From Mycobacterium sp. 155 (GTDB taxonomy: Bacteria; Actinomycetota; Actinomycetes; Mycobacteriales; Mycobacteriaceae): 64,000 nt of DNA. The stretch is taken from the NCBI RefSeq assembly GCF_000373905.1, contig NZ_KB892705.1, positions 2,063,014 to 2,127,013 on the forward strand, given 5' to 3'. A model generated the notes under the pieces. It searched no databases and was not told the origin of the DNA. It worked only from the letters and a program-made list of their open reading frames with translations. This document shows positions 29,501 through 37,174 of the stretch, one piece after another; position 1 is the first letter of the stretch, and the number at the start of each line of letters is the position of its first letter. The position numbers were made by a program, and so were the translations under genes.

Positions 29501-29789
29501 AGCACACTTGCCGGTCGGATCTCTCGGCGAGCAGAGCGTCCCACGTCCACGGCGCCGGCAGTCGCACGCCGAGATCGATCTCACGCGTCGCATCGGGGCC
29601 GGTGTCGACGACATTGATCCGTTCGTCGACGACCTCGAGCCCGAATGCGGTGAAGGGTGGCAGCAGTATCGACAGGGAACGGTCTTCGCGGCTGAAGATC
29701 TTGATGCGTGCATCGCGGTCGCCGCATCCCGGCTCGCGATAGAACTCGACACCGACCAGCGTTTCGGGAGCCTGTGTGGGGGCGGTCAT
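26541..29789 (-). CDS. NAD-specific glutamate dehydrogenase, short large-type form
   Basis: A 1082-residue protein of the large (Bac_GDH) NAD-glutamate dehydrogenase family. The catalytic region is clear: KVARGGIRWSDRREDFRTE, AKNSVIVPTGAKGAY (Lys region), IAGIGDMSGDVFGNG and LWNGGIGTYVK. A long alpha-helical C-terminal domain follows. Typical 180-kDa members have about 1600 residues, so roughly 500 N-terminal (ACT-containing) residues are absent. The start is clean (ATG, AGGAG upstream), so this looks like a true short form. It oxidises glutamate to 2-oxoglutarate and ammonia. It is the last gene of the island's minus-strand run. Confidence 0.9.
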   Translation of the reverse strand: MTAPTQAPETLVGVEFYREPGCGDRDARIKIFSREDRSLSILLPPFTAFGLEVVDERINVVDTGPDATREIDLGVRLPAPWTWDALLAERSDRQVCFVEAVHAVWTGQTESDRLNSLVLTAGLSWRKVVWLRAIAAYLRQTQTAFSLPYICEVVAAHPRLASLAVQIFEERFDPHRHDGAACAQRETAQAQLAEQFVEQLDTVASLDEERILRSMLSIIETTVRTSAYQDENGTPRQRLSFKVEPALLPFAPQPAPTAEIWVYSPIIEGVHMRFGKVARGGIRWSDRREDFRTEALALTKAQVAKNSVIVPTGAKGAYLPKRAVDPTKREAWLHEGLSAYREFIAGLLDITDNRGADGIVAPPGVVRHDDDDPYLVVAADKGTATFSDEANAIAHSYGFWLGDAFASGGSQGYDHKAMGITARGAWVSVERHLREAGINTHTDDFTVAGIGDMSGDVFGNGLLLSEHTRLVAAFDHRHIFLDPDPDPAVSLAERRRLAALPRSSWDDYDPTLISAGGMVVSRTAKSVTISESVAAVLGLDAHIRTMTPNELIRAILASPVDLLWNGGIGTYVKASSETHAQAGDRTNDAVRIDANTLRVKAIGEGGNLGLTQAARVQAARAGVRLNTDAVDNSAGVDTSDHEVNIKIALASGHEELARQETERAALLDSMTDDVAHAVLSHNYDQNVLLAMEAHRAVENLPAHRRLIRALVESGHLDLAGSVMPDESELAAREAAGQGLAGPELAILMASSKNALKDTLAHTSFTDDPWFSTTLREYFPPQLQTALPTAIAAHPLHREIVINSTVNDVVNRAGITAVYRAAEDTGAPVSLVVKAYVAAIEVLGHRDLTATLKAADNGEAATLLLASVRHESQRLLDRGARWFLNRHASGLQLGPIITDTKSKITELLPREPDRLCGEEAHRFRRNVSAFEAMGATPELARIAAGYLDSYVLLDIIEIADQQQVAAGDVADLYHYVSDQFRVDYLLTRVSLLPRHGHWDRLSRTAQREDLYAVLSALTRKVAATRPTIRGDGPAAIFEQWRADITHLSARTQKTIADICLDQRPTLAAISVAVRSLRALTQAA

Positions 29790-29804
29790 GATGGGCTGCT
29801 ACTC

Positions 29805-31082
29805 CTAGAATCTGACAAGGGACGGAACGTCTGCGAGGGCGCAGTTGGGTACCTGATCTGCCACGCGGAGCAGGAAATTGAGCTTTTCGATTCGCTCACC
29901 CGAGCGGGGTGCCCCGTTCTTCTGAAAGGGGACACCCAGTCCCACCGAGAGGTCCATCACGACATCGTCGATGACGCCGCCGGAACGGCCCGACGGGATC
30001 GCGTACAGGTCGTGATCACGGGCATAGCGGTAGCAATCCAACGCCTCGGAGATCGTGCCCACCTGATTGGGTTTGAGGATGAAGCCGTCGACGGCACGCA
30101 GTTCCACGGCCCTTTCGAGCCGGTCCCGGTTGGTCACGATGAGGTCATCGCCGAGGATGACGGAGCGCTTGATCGCGGTGACGGCCTTGGGATATCCGTC
30201 CCAGTCGTCTTCGTCGAGGAGATCTTCGACAAAGACGAGAGGAAAGTCCTCGGACAGCTCGCGGGTGAATTCGATCAGCTCTTCAGAACCGACCCGGTGT
30301 CCGTTGAGCTCATAGGTGTGGCGCTTCTTGTCATACATTTCGCTCGAGGCGCAGTCCAGTGCGAAGGCCATGACATCGGAGCAACCGGCACGTCCGACCG
30401 CCTCGGTGAGGATCTCGAGCACAACCCGCGGGTCGGCCGATGGTGCGGCATAGCCATAGGAGGAGGCCACCTGGGGCTTGTGGCCGAGACGCTCGGTGAG
30501 GACATCTTCGAGCACAGTGAACACCCGGATGCTCTTCTCGATGGCGTCCTGGATGGACGTGGCTCGGTAGGGCATGACGATGAATTCGTTGAAGGGCTGG
30601 ACGAGGTCGCCGTAGCGGCCGCCGTTGATCATGTTGAAGCTCGGCACAGGGACCGTCGATACGGGATCCAGGCCGAGCATGTCGGCGACGAAGTTGTATG
30701 TGGATGTGCCCGCGGCCGCGGATGCGGCCCGCAGCAGCGCGATCGACGTTGAATAGATGGCGTTGCCACCAAGGCGGTGCTTGTCGGGTGTGCCGTCGAG
30801 ATCGATCATGCGCTGATCCAGGGTGCGCAGATCGAGTGTGGCGCCGACGATCGCAGGCGCGATGCATTCGGTGACGGCGCTGACGGCGCGATGCACACTC
30901 AGACCGTTGAATTCGGCGGGATCGTTGTCACGAAGTACACAGGCTTCATGGGCGCCAACGGAACTGCCGGTCGGCGCCGCACCCCGGCCGGTATGGCCAG
31001 TGTCCGTGGTGACTTCGACCTCGACCAGTGGACGTGCTTTGCAATCGAGGAGTTGGCGTGCGGTGACAGAGGTGATTTTCAT
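29805..31082 (-). CDS. Divergent enolase-superfamily protein
   Basis: A 425-residue enolase-like protein. Conserved parts are GRGAAPTGSSVGAHEA (loop), the magnesium ligands Asp243 (ALDCASSE), Glu286 (FVEDLLDE) and Asp312 (GDDLIVTN), plus Lys337 (LKPNQ) and Lys388. Three canonical residues are changed. The DEGGYAP motif with the catalytic Glu reads SSYGYAAP. The GGxHA His is Tyr157. SHRSGE reads SGRSGG, so the second His is lost. It may therefore not catalyse ordinary 2-phosphoglycerate dehydration. The ATG at 31082 has a GGAGAG Shine-Dalgarno; it lies 23 nt after the glycerate kinase gene and is in the same operon. Confidence 0.85.
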   Translation of the reverse strand: MKITSVTARQLLDCKARPLVEVEVTTDTGHTGRGAAPTGSSVGAHEACVLRDNDPAEFNGLSVHRAVSAVTECIAPAIVGATLDLRTLDQRMIDLDGTPDKHRLGGNAIYSTSIALLRAASAAAGTSTYNFVADMLGLDPVSTVPVPSFNMINGGRYGDLVQPFNEFIVMPYRATSIQDAIEKSIRVFTVLEDVLTERLGHKPQVASSYGYAAPSADPRVVLEILTEAVGRAGCSDVMAFALDCASSEMYDKKRHTYELNGHRVGSEELIEFTRELSEDFPLVFVEDLLDEDDWDGYPKAVTAIKRSVILGDDLIVTNRDRLERAVELRAVDGFILKPNQVGTISEALDCYRYARDHDLYAIPSGRSGGVIDDVVMDLSVGLGVPFQKNGAPRSGERIEKLNFLLRVADQVPNCALADVPSLVRF

Positions 31083-31105
31083 CGAGGTCTCTCCGAGTCT
31101 TTGAG

Positions 31106-32509
31106 TCACGCCGAGGGCGCGGGAATGTAGAGAATGTTCAAGTCGCACAGGTTGGTGCCGGTGTTGCCGGTGACAACGGCGTCGCCGATGGCGGCCAGTG
31201 CTTCGTGTGTCGCGTGGCCGCGAAGCGCGGCGTGGAGGTTGATTCCGGCGTCGGCGGCACGACCGAGGGTGGTCGAGTCGCACAGCCCACCTGCGGCCGC
31301 GGTGGTGCCGTCGGTGCCTTCGGAGTCGATGGAGATCATCGCCGCGCCTTGTGTTTTGGCGGCGGTGATGGCGAAGCTGGCGGTCAGTTCATGGCCCGGA
31401 CCGCCGTGGCCGGTGATGGTGGCGTTGTCGAGGATCTCCGTGGTGGTTTCGCCGGCGGCGATCAGAACACACGGCGGCGCGATCGGATTGCCGCGGGCCT
31501 GCACTTCCCTGGCGATCGAGCCGAATAATGTCCCGGCATCACGGCTTTCGCCTTCCAGAAAGGATGTGACGATCATCGCGGGCAAGCCCATCTGTTCGGC
31601 TGCTTCTTTGGCGTAGGTGCACGAATCGGGCAGGGTGTTGAGTAGGAAATAGGTGTTGTGCGGGAACGACTTCGGGGTTTCTCCGTCGTCGCCGACCGTG
31701 GACAGGTAGTCGACGACCGAGCGGGGTAATCGGTCAGCGAGGTTGTAGTTCTCGATGACTTTGCGAGCATCTGCCAAGGTCGTCCGGTCGGGGCCGATGG
31801 GTGTCGACGCGTATTGAGCGAACGGCTGACCGATGTCGCCGGTAGGGGGATTGCCCACCGCGTCGGAGATTCCCAACCCGATCAGTTCCGCGCCTGAGGC
31901 GGCGATGCGTTTGGCCAGCATTCCGCCGTTGGTCTGGGAGATGTGGCGTCGGATCGCGTTGATCTCATAGATTCCGGCGCCGCTCTTGAGCAGGACGTCG
32001 GTGGCGTCCATCTCGTCCTGGAGAGTGATGCCGTCGATCGGACAGCTCATCAGCGCTGAGGACCCACCTGACACGACTGCGATGAAGAGATCGTCGGGGC
32101 CGGCCGAGTCGGCGAGCTCCAAGATTTCCACGGATGCGCGATAACCTGCTTCATTGGGTACCGGGTGGCCACCGACGTGTACGTCGGTCCGGTTGAAGCG
32201 ATCTGACTCCTCGGGGACTTTGACGATTGCGATGCCCCGAGTCAGCCGGTCGCCCAGAATTTCGTCGATGGCCATGGCCATGTGGTTGCATGCCTTGCCG
32301 GCGCCGACCAGGTAGACATTGCGCTTGGTGGACAGATCCCAGGTACGCGTACCGATCGTCAGGATGTCGCCGTCGAGACGGGTGATGCCCTTGATCCGGT
32401 GGTAGGCGTCGAGCCGCGCCAACACTCGATCAGCGATGGTGAGAACGATGCTGCGGGATTCCTTGTCGCCCACGCTCAGCAGGCTGTCGCGATTCCTGAA
32501 TTTGCTCAT
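31106..32509 (-). CDS. Glycerate 2-kinase (GckA/TtuD, MOFRL family)
   Basis: A 467-residue glycerate kinase of the MOFRL type, which converts D-glycerate to 2-phosphoglycerate. Visible are VYLVGAGKACNHMA, HPVPNEAGYRAS, VVSGGSSALM, RRHISQTNGGMLA, the MOFRL segment AAGETTTEI...TGHGGPGHE and DGTDGTTAAAGGLCD. The ATG at 32509 overlaps the stop of the MFS gene by 4 nt, so it is coupled to import. Its product would feed the enolase-like protein encoded next. Confidence 0.9.
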   Translation of the reverse strand: MSKFRNRDSLLSVGDKESRSIVLTIADRVLARLDAYHRIKGITRLDGDILTIGTRTWDLSTKRNVYLVGAGKACNHMAMAIDEILGDRLTRGIAIVKVPEESDRFNRTDVHVGGHPVPNEAGYRASVEILELADSAGPDDLFIAVVSGGSSALMSCPIDGITLQDEMDATDVLLKSGAGIYEINAIRRHISQTNGGMLAKRIAASGAELIGLGISDAVGNPPTGDIGQPFAQYASTPIGPDRTTLADARKVIENYNLADRLPRSVVDYLSTVGDDGETPKSFPHNTYFLLNTLPDSCTYAKEAAEQMGLPAMIVTSFLEGESRDAGTLFGSIAREVQARGNPIAPPCVLIAAGETTTEILDNATITGHGGPGHELTASFAITAAKTQGAAMISIDSEGTDGTTAAAGGLCDSTTLGRAADAGINLHAALRGHATHEALAAIGDAVVTGNTGTNLCDLNILYIPAPSA

Positions 32510-33906
32510 GACTGGACTCCCTCGGCAGTCCCGAGCATGGCGGTGAGGCGAGCGGTTTCGGCTTGTGCCAAGTCTTCTTGCTTGCGCAGTCGGTCGTTGT
32601 GCACCGACTTGGCCAGCACGCCGGCGGCGATAACCATGAGCGCCGCGATGACGTAGAAGCCGGCGTATTGGTTGCCGGTCCAATCGCTCATCAGGCCAAT
32701 GAGATACGGGCTGACGAAGCCGGCGAGATTACCGCACGAGTTGATCATCGCGATACCGACCACTGCCGTGGCACCGGTCAGGAAGTAGGTCTGCAGCGAC
32801 CAGAACGGACCGAAGAGTGCATAGACAGTGGCGATGATCACGGCCAGAAAGACGACGGCGACAAGAGAGTCCGCGACGAAGCCGATGGTGACAAGGGCGA
32901 GCGCACACAGCAGTGTGGGGATGATCGTGTGCCAGCGACGTTCGCGGCGGCGATCCGAACTACGACCCCACAGCACCATGGCAACTGCCCCGAGTACATA
33001 GGTGGCCGCGGTCAGCAGGCCCACGCTGGTGGCGGTGAAGTGCTTGCCGATGCGCTCGATGATCAGCGGAGTCCAGAACCCCAATCCGTATTCGCCCATC
33101 TCGATGGCGAAATAGACCACGATGAGAGCCCAGATCTTCGGATTGAGCAGGGTGTCACGCGACAGGTAGCGGTCGCTCTTGGCGGGCTTGAGCGAGGCTT
33201 CGGCGTCCAGCGACGTCTGCAGCCATTTCTTCTCGGAAGCATTGAGCCAGTGCACATCCCGCGCATGGTCGGGCAGGATGAAGAAGCAGACGATTCCACC
33301 GATGATGGACGGGATGCCTTCGAGGATGAAGATCCAGCGCCAGCTCGGCATGTCGAGCCAGTACACGTGGTCGATGATCCAGCCCGAGATGGGAGCGCCG
33401 ATCATGTACGAGATCGGAATGGCCAGCATGAAAACCGATACCGCTTTGGCGGCGTCGCGGCCCAAATACCAGCGCGAGAGGTACAAGATCACGCCGGGGA
33501 AGAAACCGGCTTCGGCGGCACCGAGAAGGAATCGGGCGATGTAGAGCTGTTCGACATTGTGGACGAAGCCCGTCAGCACGATGACGATGCCCCACGTGAC
33601 CAGGATGCGAGCGATCCATTTGCGGGCACCGAACCGGTCGAGCAGGATGTTCGACGGCACCTCAAAGATGAAGTAGGCCACGAAGAATATGCCGGCGACG
33701 AGGCCGAACGCGGCATCGGAGATCTTGAGGTCGGTATTCATCGTCAACGCGGCGTAGCCGAGGTTGGACCGGCCGATATAGGCCAGGATGTAGAAGACGA
33801 TCAGGATGGGTAGCAGGCGGCGAGTCACCTTCCGATGGGTGCTGTCACCGACGGGCCCGCGCCAGCTCTCCTCAGAACCGGGCGCGCGCACGCGTGAGTT
33901 GCTCAT
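32506..33906 (-). CDS. MFS transporter, anion:cation symporter (TtuB-like) family
   Basis: A 466-residue 12-helix major-facilitator carrier. It has the ACS-family features IGRSNLGYAALTMNTDL, FEVPSNILLDRFGARKWIARI, RFLLGAAEAGFFPGVILYLSRWY and GRSSDRRRERRWH. Relatives import tartrate, phthalate, glucarate and similar organic acids. Combined with a glycerate kinase this points to an organic hydroxy acid or an acidic amino compound as substrate (inference). The ATG has AAGGAA at good spacing. Confidence 0.9.
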   Translation of the reverse strand: MSNSRVRAPGSEESWRGPVGDSTHRKVTRRLLPILIVFYILAYIGRSNLGYAALTMNTDLKISDAAFGLVAGIFFVAYFIFEVPSNILLDRFGARKWIARILVTWGIVIVLTGFVHNVEQLYIARFLLGAAEAGFFPGVILYLSRWYLGRDAAKAVSVFMLAIPISYMIGAPISGWIIDHVYWLDMPSWRWIFILEGIPSIIGGIVCFFILPDHARDVHWLNASEKKWLQTSLDAEASLKPAKSDRYLSRDTLLNPKIWALIVVYFAIEMGEYGLGFWTPLIIERIGKHFTATSVGLLTAATYVLGAVAMVLWGRSSDRRRERRWHTIIPTLLCALALVTIGFVADSLVAVVFLAVIIATVYALFGPFWSLQTYFLTGATAVVGIAMINSCGNLAGFVSPYLIGLMSDWTGNQYAGFYVIAALMVIAAGVLAKSVHNDRLRKQEDLAQAETARLTAMLGTAEGVQS

Positions 33907-33968
33907 GACGAATTTCCTTGTCGGGTTGGATGGGATGCTTGATTGCGGTCGGGCGACGGAGGACGCCG

Positions 33969-35090
33969 TCAGTCCACGTACGGTGTGTCCCAGAGCTGCA
34001 GCGAAGTGCCCAGACCCTTGGACTGCGCGGTGCGGTAGACGTCGTGGCCCCATCCGAGGTCGAAGACCGACATGCCGCAGGCGATGAAGGCGATTCGTTC
34101 GTCGTCGCTCGTGCGCTGAGGCGCATCGCCTCGAATCACCGAGCCCAGATCCGTGAAGTCCTGCAGTGCAGGAAGTTTCCCGTCGTCTATCAAGCGGTAA
34201 ATCGGTCCGCCGATCACCCCGTTGTACGCGGCGAGCTTGTCTGGGGAGGCCACGGCTTCCTCGACGTAGGCCTCATGCAAGGGCACGTGGTCGAGAATGA
34301 TGCGGGTGTTGGTCCAGAAGGATTCATCGGCGCTCATCGGGCCAGACACGAGGATCGTCGCGCCCTCGGCGAACCAGGAGTCTTGCACCTCAAGTGGTTT
34401 GACCCGCGAAGCGGCCACGGTGACGACATCAGCGCCCTGCAGCACTGTTCTCAGATCCGTCTCGACGACCGCTTCCACGCCGAGCTCACGATGAGCCCAC
34501 GCGGCGAGTCGTTGGGCGGCGGCCGCGACGATGTCGAAGCACACCACCTTCTGCAAGTTGGGCAGCTGAGTGGCGATGGCTCGCAGGCACGCTTGGTTGA
34601 TGGGGCCGCACCCCAGTACGGCGACGGTTCGGGATGTCTTGCGGGCCAGTTGCCGGGTGGCCACGGCCGGCACTGCGCCGGTCCGCGCGGAGCTGATCAA
34701 GTTGGCCGACATCAGGCACAGGGGCTCGCCGGTGTCCTTGTCGTTGAGCATGAGCGTCAGCACCGAGCGGGGCAGGCCCTTGGCGGGGTTGGAATGGTTG
34801 GAGCCGTACCACTTGTTGCCGCAGACATCGAACCGGCCGCCCAGATAGCCGGGCATCGCAACGAAACGCCGGTCTGGGCCGGCGACCGGCATATTGGGGA
34901 ACGGGCTGGACTCCGGGAAGACGATGCCCATCCCGTGGCTGTTGTGGTTGGGCCCGCCCATGAGGTAATCCCCGGCTGACAACAGCTCAAAGACCTCTTG
35001 GCAGACATCCACGCAGCGGGCGGCATCCAATGCGCCGGCGTCGATACAGTCCGGCTCGGACAGGAACAAAAAATCGGTGCGTTTACCCAT
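33969..35090 (-). CDS. Ornithine cyclodeaminase/mu-crystallin family protein
   Basis: A 373-residue protein with the ornithine cyclodeaminase fold. A substrate domain (MPGYLGG...GNKWYGSNHSNP, then MLNDKDTGEPLCLMSANLISSARTGA) precedes a Rossmann domain (VAVLGCGPINQACLRAI) that binds NAD(P). Members are cyclodeaminases or imine/amino-acid dehydrogenases. It is the first gene of the minus-strand operon (ATG with GGAGAG). It may catalyse the entry step that removes nitrogen from the imported compound (inference). Confidence 0.87.
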   Translation of the reverse strand: MGKRTDFLFLSEPDCIDAGALDAARCVDVCQEVFELLSAGDYLMGGPNHNSHGMGIVFPESSPFPNMPVAGPDRRFVAMPGYLGGRFDVCGNKWYGSNHSNPAKGLPRSVLTLMLNDKDTGEPLCLMSANLISSARTGAVPAVATRQLARKTSRTVAVLGCGPINQACLRAIATQLPNLQKVVCFDIVAAAAQRLAAWAHRELGVEAVVETDLRTVLQGADVVTVAASRVKPLEVQDSWFAEGATILVSGPMSADESFWTNTRIILDHVPLHEAYVEEAVASPDKLAAYNGVIGGPIYRLIDDGKLPALQDFTDLGSVIRGDAPQRTSDDERIAFIACGMSVFDLGWGHDVYRTAQSKGLGTSLQLWDTPYVD

Positions 35091-35174
35091 GGGCTCTCCT
35101 CGGCTGAAGCGGCCGCATCGCCCGTGCGGGGCGTCTGGCCAGCGATTTCACATCCCGAGGACTCCCTGGACCTC

Positions 35175-35251
35175 GATTGCAATCAATGGTGTGACCGAGA
35201 CCACCCATCGGTCTAGCAATAGATTTGCTGTTATATTCATCGGAAAATCCG
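35175..35251 (+). promoter_or_regulatory. Cluster of inverted repeats in the divergent LysR/operon intergenic region
   Basis: The 180-nt gap holds four symmetric elements. They are GATTGCAATC (35175-35184, perfect); GACCGA-N9-TCGGTC (35193-35213); AGCAA-N5-TTGCT (35215-35229); and CGGA-AAA-TCCG (35241-35251). LysR proteins bind dyads with a T-N11-A core next to a divergently transcribed gene, so one or more of these are probably its sites. Confidence 0.55.
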
Positions 35252-35270
35252 AATGATTTGAGGAGCGGCG

Positions 35271-36179
35271 ATGCTCAACCTTCATCGCATGCGATTGCTC
35301 GTCGAACTTCACCGTCGGGGCACCATCGCTGAGGTCGCCCGCGCGTTGTCCTATAGCCCGTCGAGCGTGAGCCAGCAGTTGGGGCAGTTGGAGTCCGAAG
35401 CCGGTGTGCAGCTGCTCGAACCGGTGGGTCGAAACGTGCAGCTGACCTCGGCCGCGGAAATCCTCGTGCGGCACGCGATCGACATCCTCGAACGGGTCGA
35501 TCGAGCCGAAGCAGCCTTGGCTGCAACACGATCCGACATCGTCGGAGACATCAGAGTGGCGACATTCCAGACGGCCGCCATCGCGCTCATCCCAGAGGTT
35601 CTCGACATCGTGGCGCAACGCCACCCCGCATTGACGCTCTACCTCAGCGAGATTGAGCCCGACTTCGGAACGGCTGCCTTGCTCGCCCGGGAATTCGATC
35701 TCGTCCTCGGTGAGCAATACCCTGGCCACGAACGACCACCTGCGGCGGGAATCGAGCGGCGGCCGCTGTTCCACGACCCGCTGCGGCTCTATATCTCAGC
35801 TGACTTGTGCCCGAACGCCAGTAGACATCTTGCCGACTTCGCCGATGTCCCGTGGGTGCTGGAACCCAAAGACAAACCGGCCCGCGTGTGGGCGGAAACA
35901 ACCTGCCGCGCAGCCGGATTCGAACCACTCGTTCGATTCGAGTCGGCCGATCTGCTCGTCCATTCCCAGCTTGCAGAAACCGGTCACGCCGCGGCGCTGC
36001 TCCCAGACCTCGTCTGGGATGCGCGCCCTGCTACGGCGCAGTTCGTCACGCTCCCTGGAAATCCCAAGCGCCAGGTCTACACCGCGGTGCGTGCCGGCGC
36101 CGAGAACCAACCCGTCCTCGTTGAGCTCCGTCGTGTGCTCGAGACCGTGGTCCAGCGGCGGCGTGACACCACGACCTGA
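35271..36179 (+). CDS. LysR-family transcriptional regulator
   Basis: A 302-residue LysR protein. The N-terminal winged helix (HRMRLLVELHRRGTIAEVARALSYSPSSVSQQLGQLE) is followed by the periplasmic-binding-like co-inducer domain. It is transcribed away from the catabolic operon, the classical LysR arrangement, and probably activates it when the substrate or an intermediate is present. The ATG has AGGAG 5 nt upstream. Confidence 0.93.
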   Translation: MLNLHRMRLLVELHRRGTIAEVARALSYSPSSVSQQLGQLESEAGVQLLEPVGRNVQLTSAAEILVRHAIDILERVDRAEAALAATRSDIVGDIRVATFQTAAIALIPEVLDIVAQRHPALTLYLSEIEPDFGTAALLAREFDLVLGEQYPGHERPPAAGIERRPLFHDPLRLYISADLCPNASRHLADFADVPWVLEPKDKPARVWAETTCRAAGFEPLVRFESADLLVHSQLAETGHAAALLPDLVWDARPATAQFVTLPGNPKRQVYTAVRAGAENQPVLVELRRVLETVVQRRRDTTT

Positions 36180-36283
36180 CGCCGCGAACCGCACAACACT
36201 CGTAGACCCCAACGGCGCTGACCGGCTCCGTATAGTCGGTGAGGTCGGCTAACCATTGGCCGCGACTGATTTTTGGAGGCAGT

Positions 36284-37150
36284 ATGGCGGGACGTCCGGT
36301 CCACACGTTTGCGGTGGTACGTCGCGAGCAGGTGACGCCGCACATGGTCAGGGTGGTGCTCGGTGACGCCGGTTCGGGCACCGGGTTCGACACCTTCTCG
36401 CCGAACGAATTCACCGATGCCTACGTCAAAATCGTCGTCGTCCCTGACAGTGTGGATGTCGCCGCCTTGCCTCGGCCGCTGACCCTCGACAGTTTCGCCG
36501 ATCTGCCCGTAAAACTGCGGCCAGTTGTCCGGACCTACACCGTTCGGCACGTCGATCCCCGGCGTCGCGAGATCGCCATCGACTTTGTCGTGCACGGAGA
36601 TCAGGGCGTCGCCGCCCCATGGGCGGCCGCGGTCGTCCCGGGCCAACCCGCCTACCTGATGGGCCCGGCTGGTGCCTACACACCGGATCCGGACGCGGAT
36701 TGGCACCTGCTGGCCGGCGACGAAGCCGCGCTCCCGGCGATCAGTGTGGCCTTGGAATCCCTCCCCGACAACGCGGTCGGTAAGGCTTTCATCGAGGTCG
36801 CGGGCCCCGATGACGAGGTGGCTCTGCCCGCACCTGCTGGCGTCGAGGTGAGCTGGATCCACCGCGGCGGACGGGCCGATCTGGTCGGTGATGACCGGGC
36901 TGGTGACAATGCGCCGTTGGTCGCCGCTGTCAAGGCCGCCCAGTGGCTGCCAGGCCAAGTCCAGGTGTTCATCCACGGTGAGGCCCAGACGGTCATGCAC
37001 AACCTACGGCCCTACATCCGCAAGGAACGTGGCGTCGCCGCCAAATGGGCCGCGTCGATCTCGGGTTACTGGCGCCGCGGCCGCACCGAGGAAACGTTCC
37101 GGCAGTGGAAGGCCGAGCTGGCCAAAGCCGAGTCCGTCACCGCTGGCTGA
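36284..37150 (+). CDS. viuB: Siderophore-interacting protein (FAD-dependent ferric-siderophore reductase)
   Basis: A 288-residue SIP-family flavoprotein. The FAD motif is RTYTVRHVD, followed by PWAAAVVPGQPAYLMGPAG and a C-terminal NAD(P)-binding SIP domain (AGDEAALPAISVALE...FIHGEAQTV). These proteins release iron from siderophores in the cytoplasm. The ATG at 36284 has GGAGG upstream. Near the promoter there is a half-site GGCTAACC (36247-36254) resembling an iron box, but the other half is poor. It corresponds to Rv2895c. Confidence 0.92.
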   Translation: MAGRPVHTFAVVRREQVTPHMVRVVLGDAGSGTGFDTFSPNEFTDAYVKIVVVPDSVDVAALPRPLTLDSFADLPVKLRPVVRTYTVRHVDPRRREIAIDFVVHGDQGVAAPWAAAVVPGQPAYLMGPAGAYTPDPDADWHLLAGDEAALPAISVALESLPDNAVGKAFIEVAGPDDEVALPAPAGVEVSWIHRGGRADLVGDDRAGDNAPLVAAVKAAQWLPGQVQVFIHGEAQTVMHNLRPYIRKERGVAAKWAASISGYWRRGRTEETFRQWKAELAKAESVTAG

Positions 37151-37174
37151 CGAAGAACTGGCAGGGTAGCCGTC

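Noticed and set aside
36239..36257. Iron-box-like sequence before the siderophore-interacting protein
   Set aside because: Only the GGCTAACC half fits; the other half has about three matches of eight, so it is not listed as an operator.
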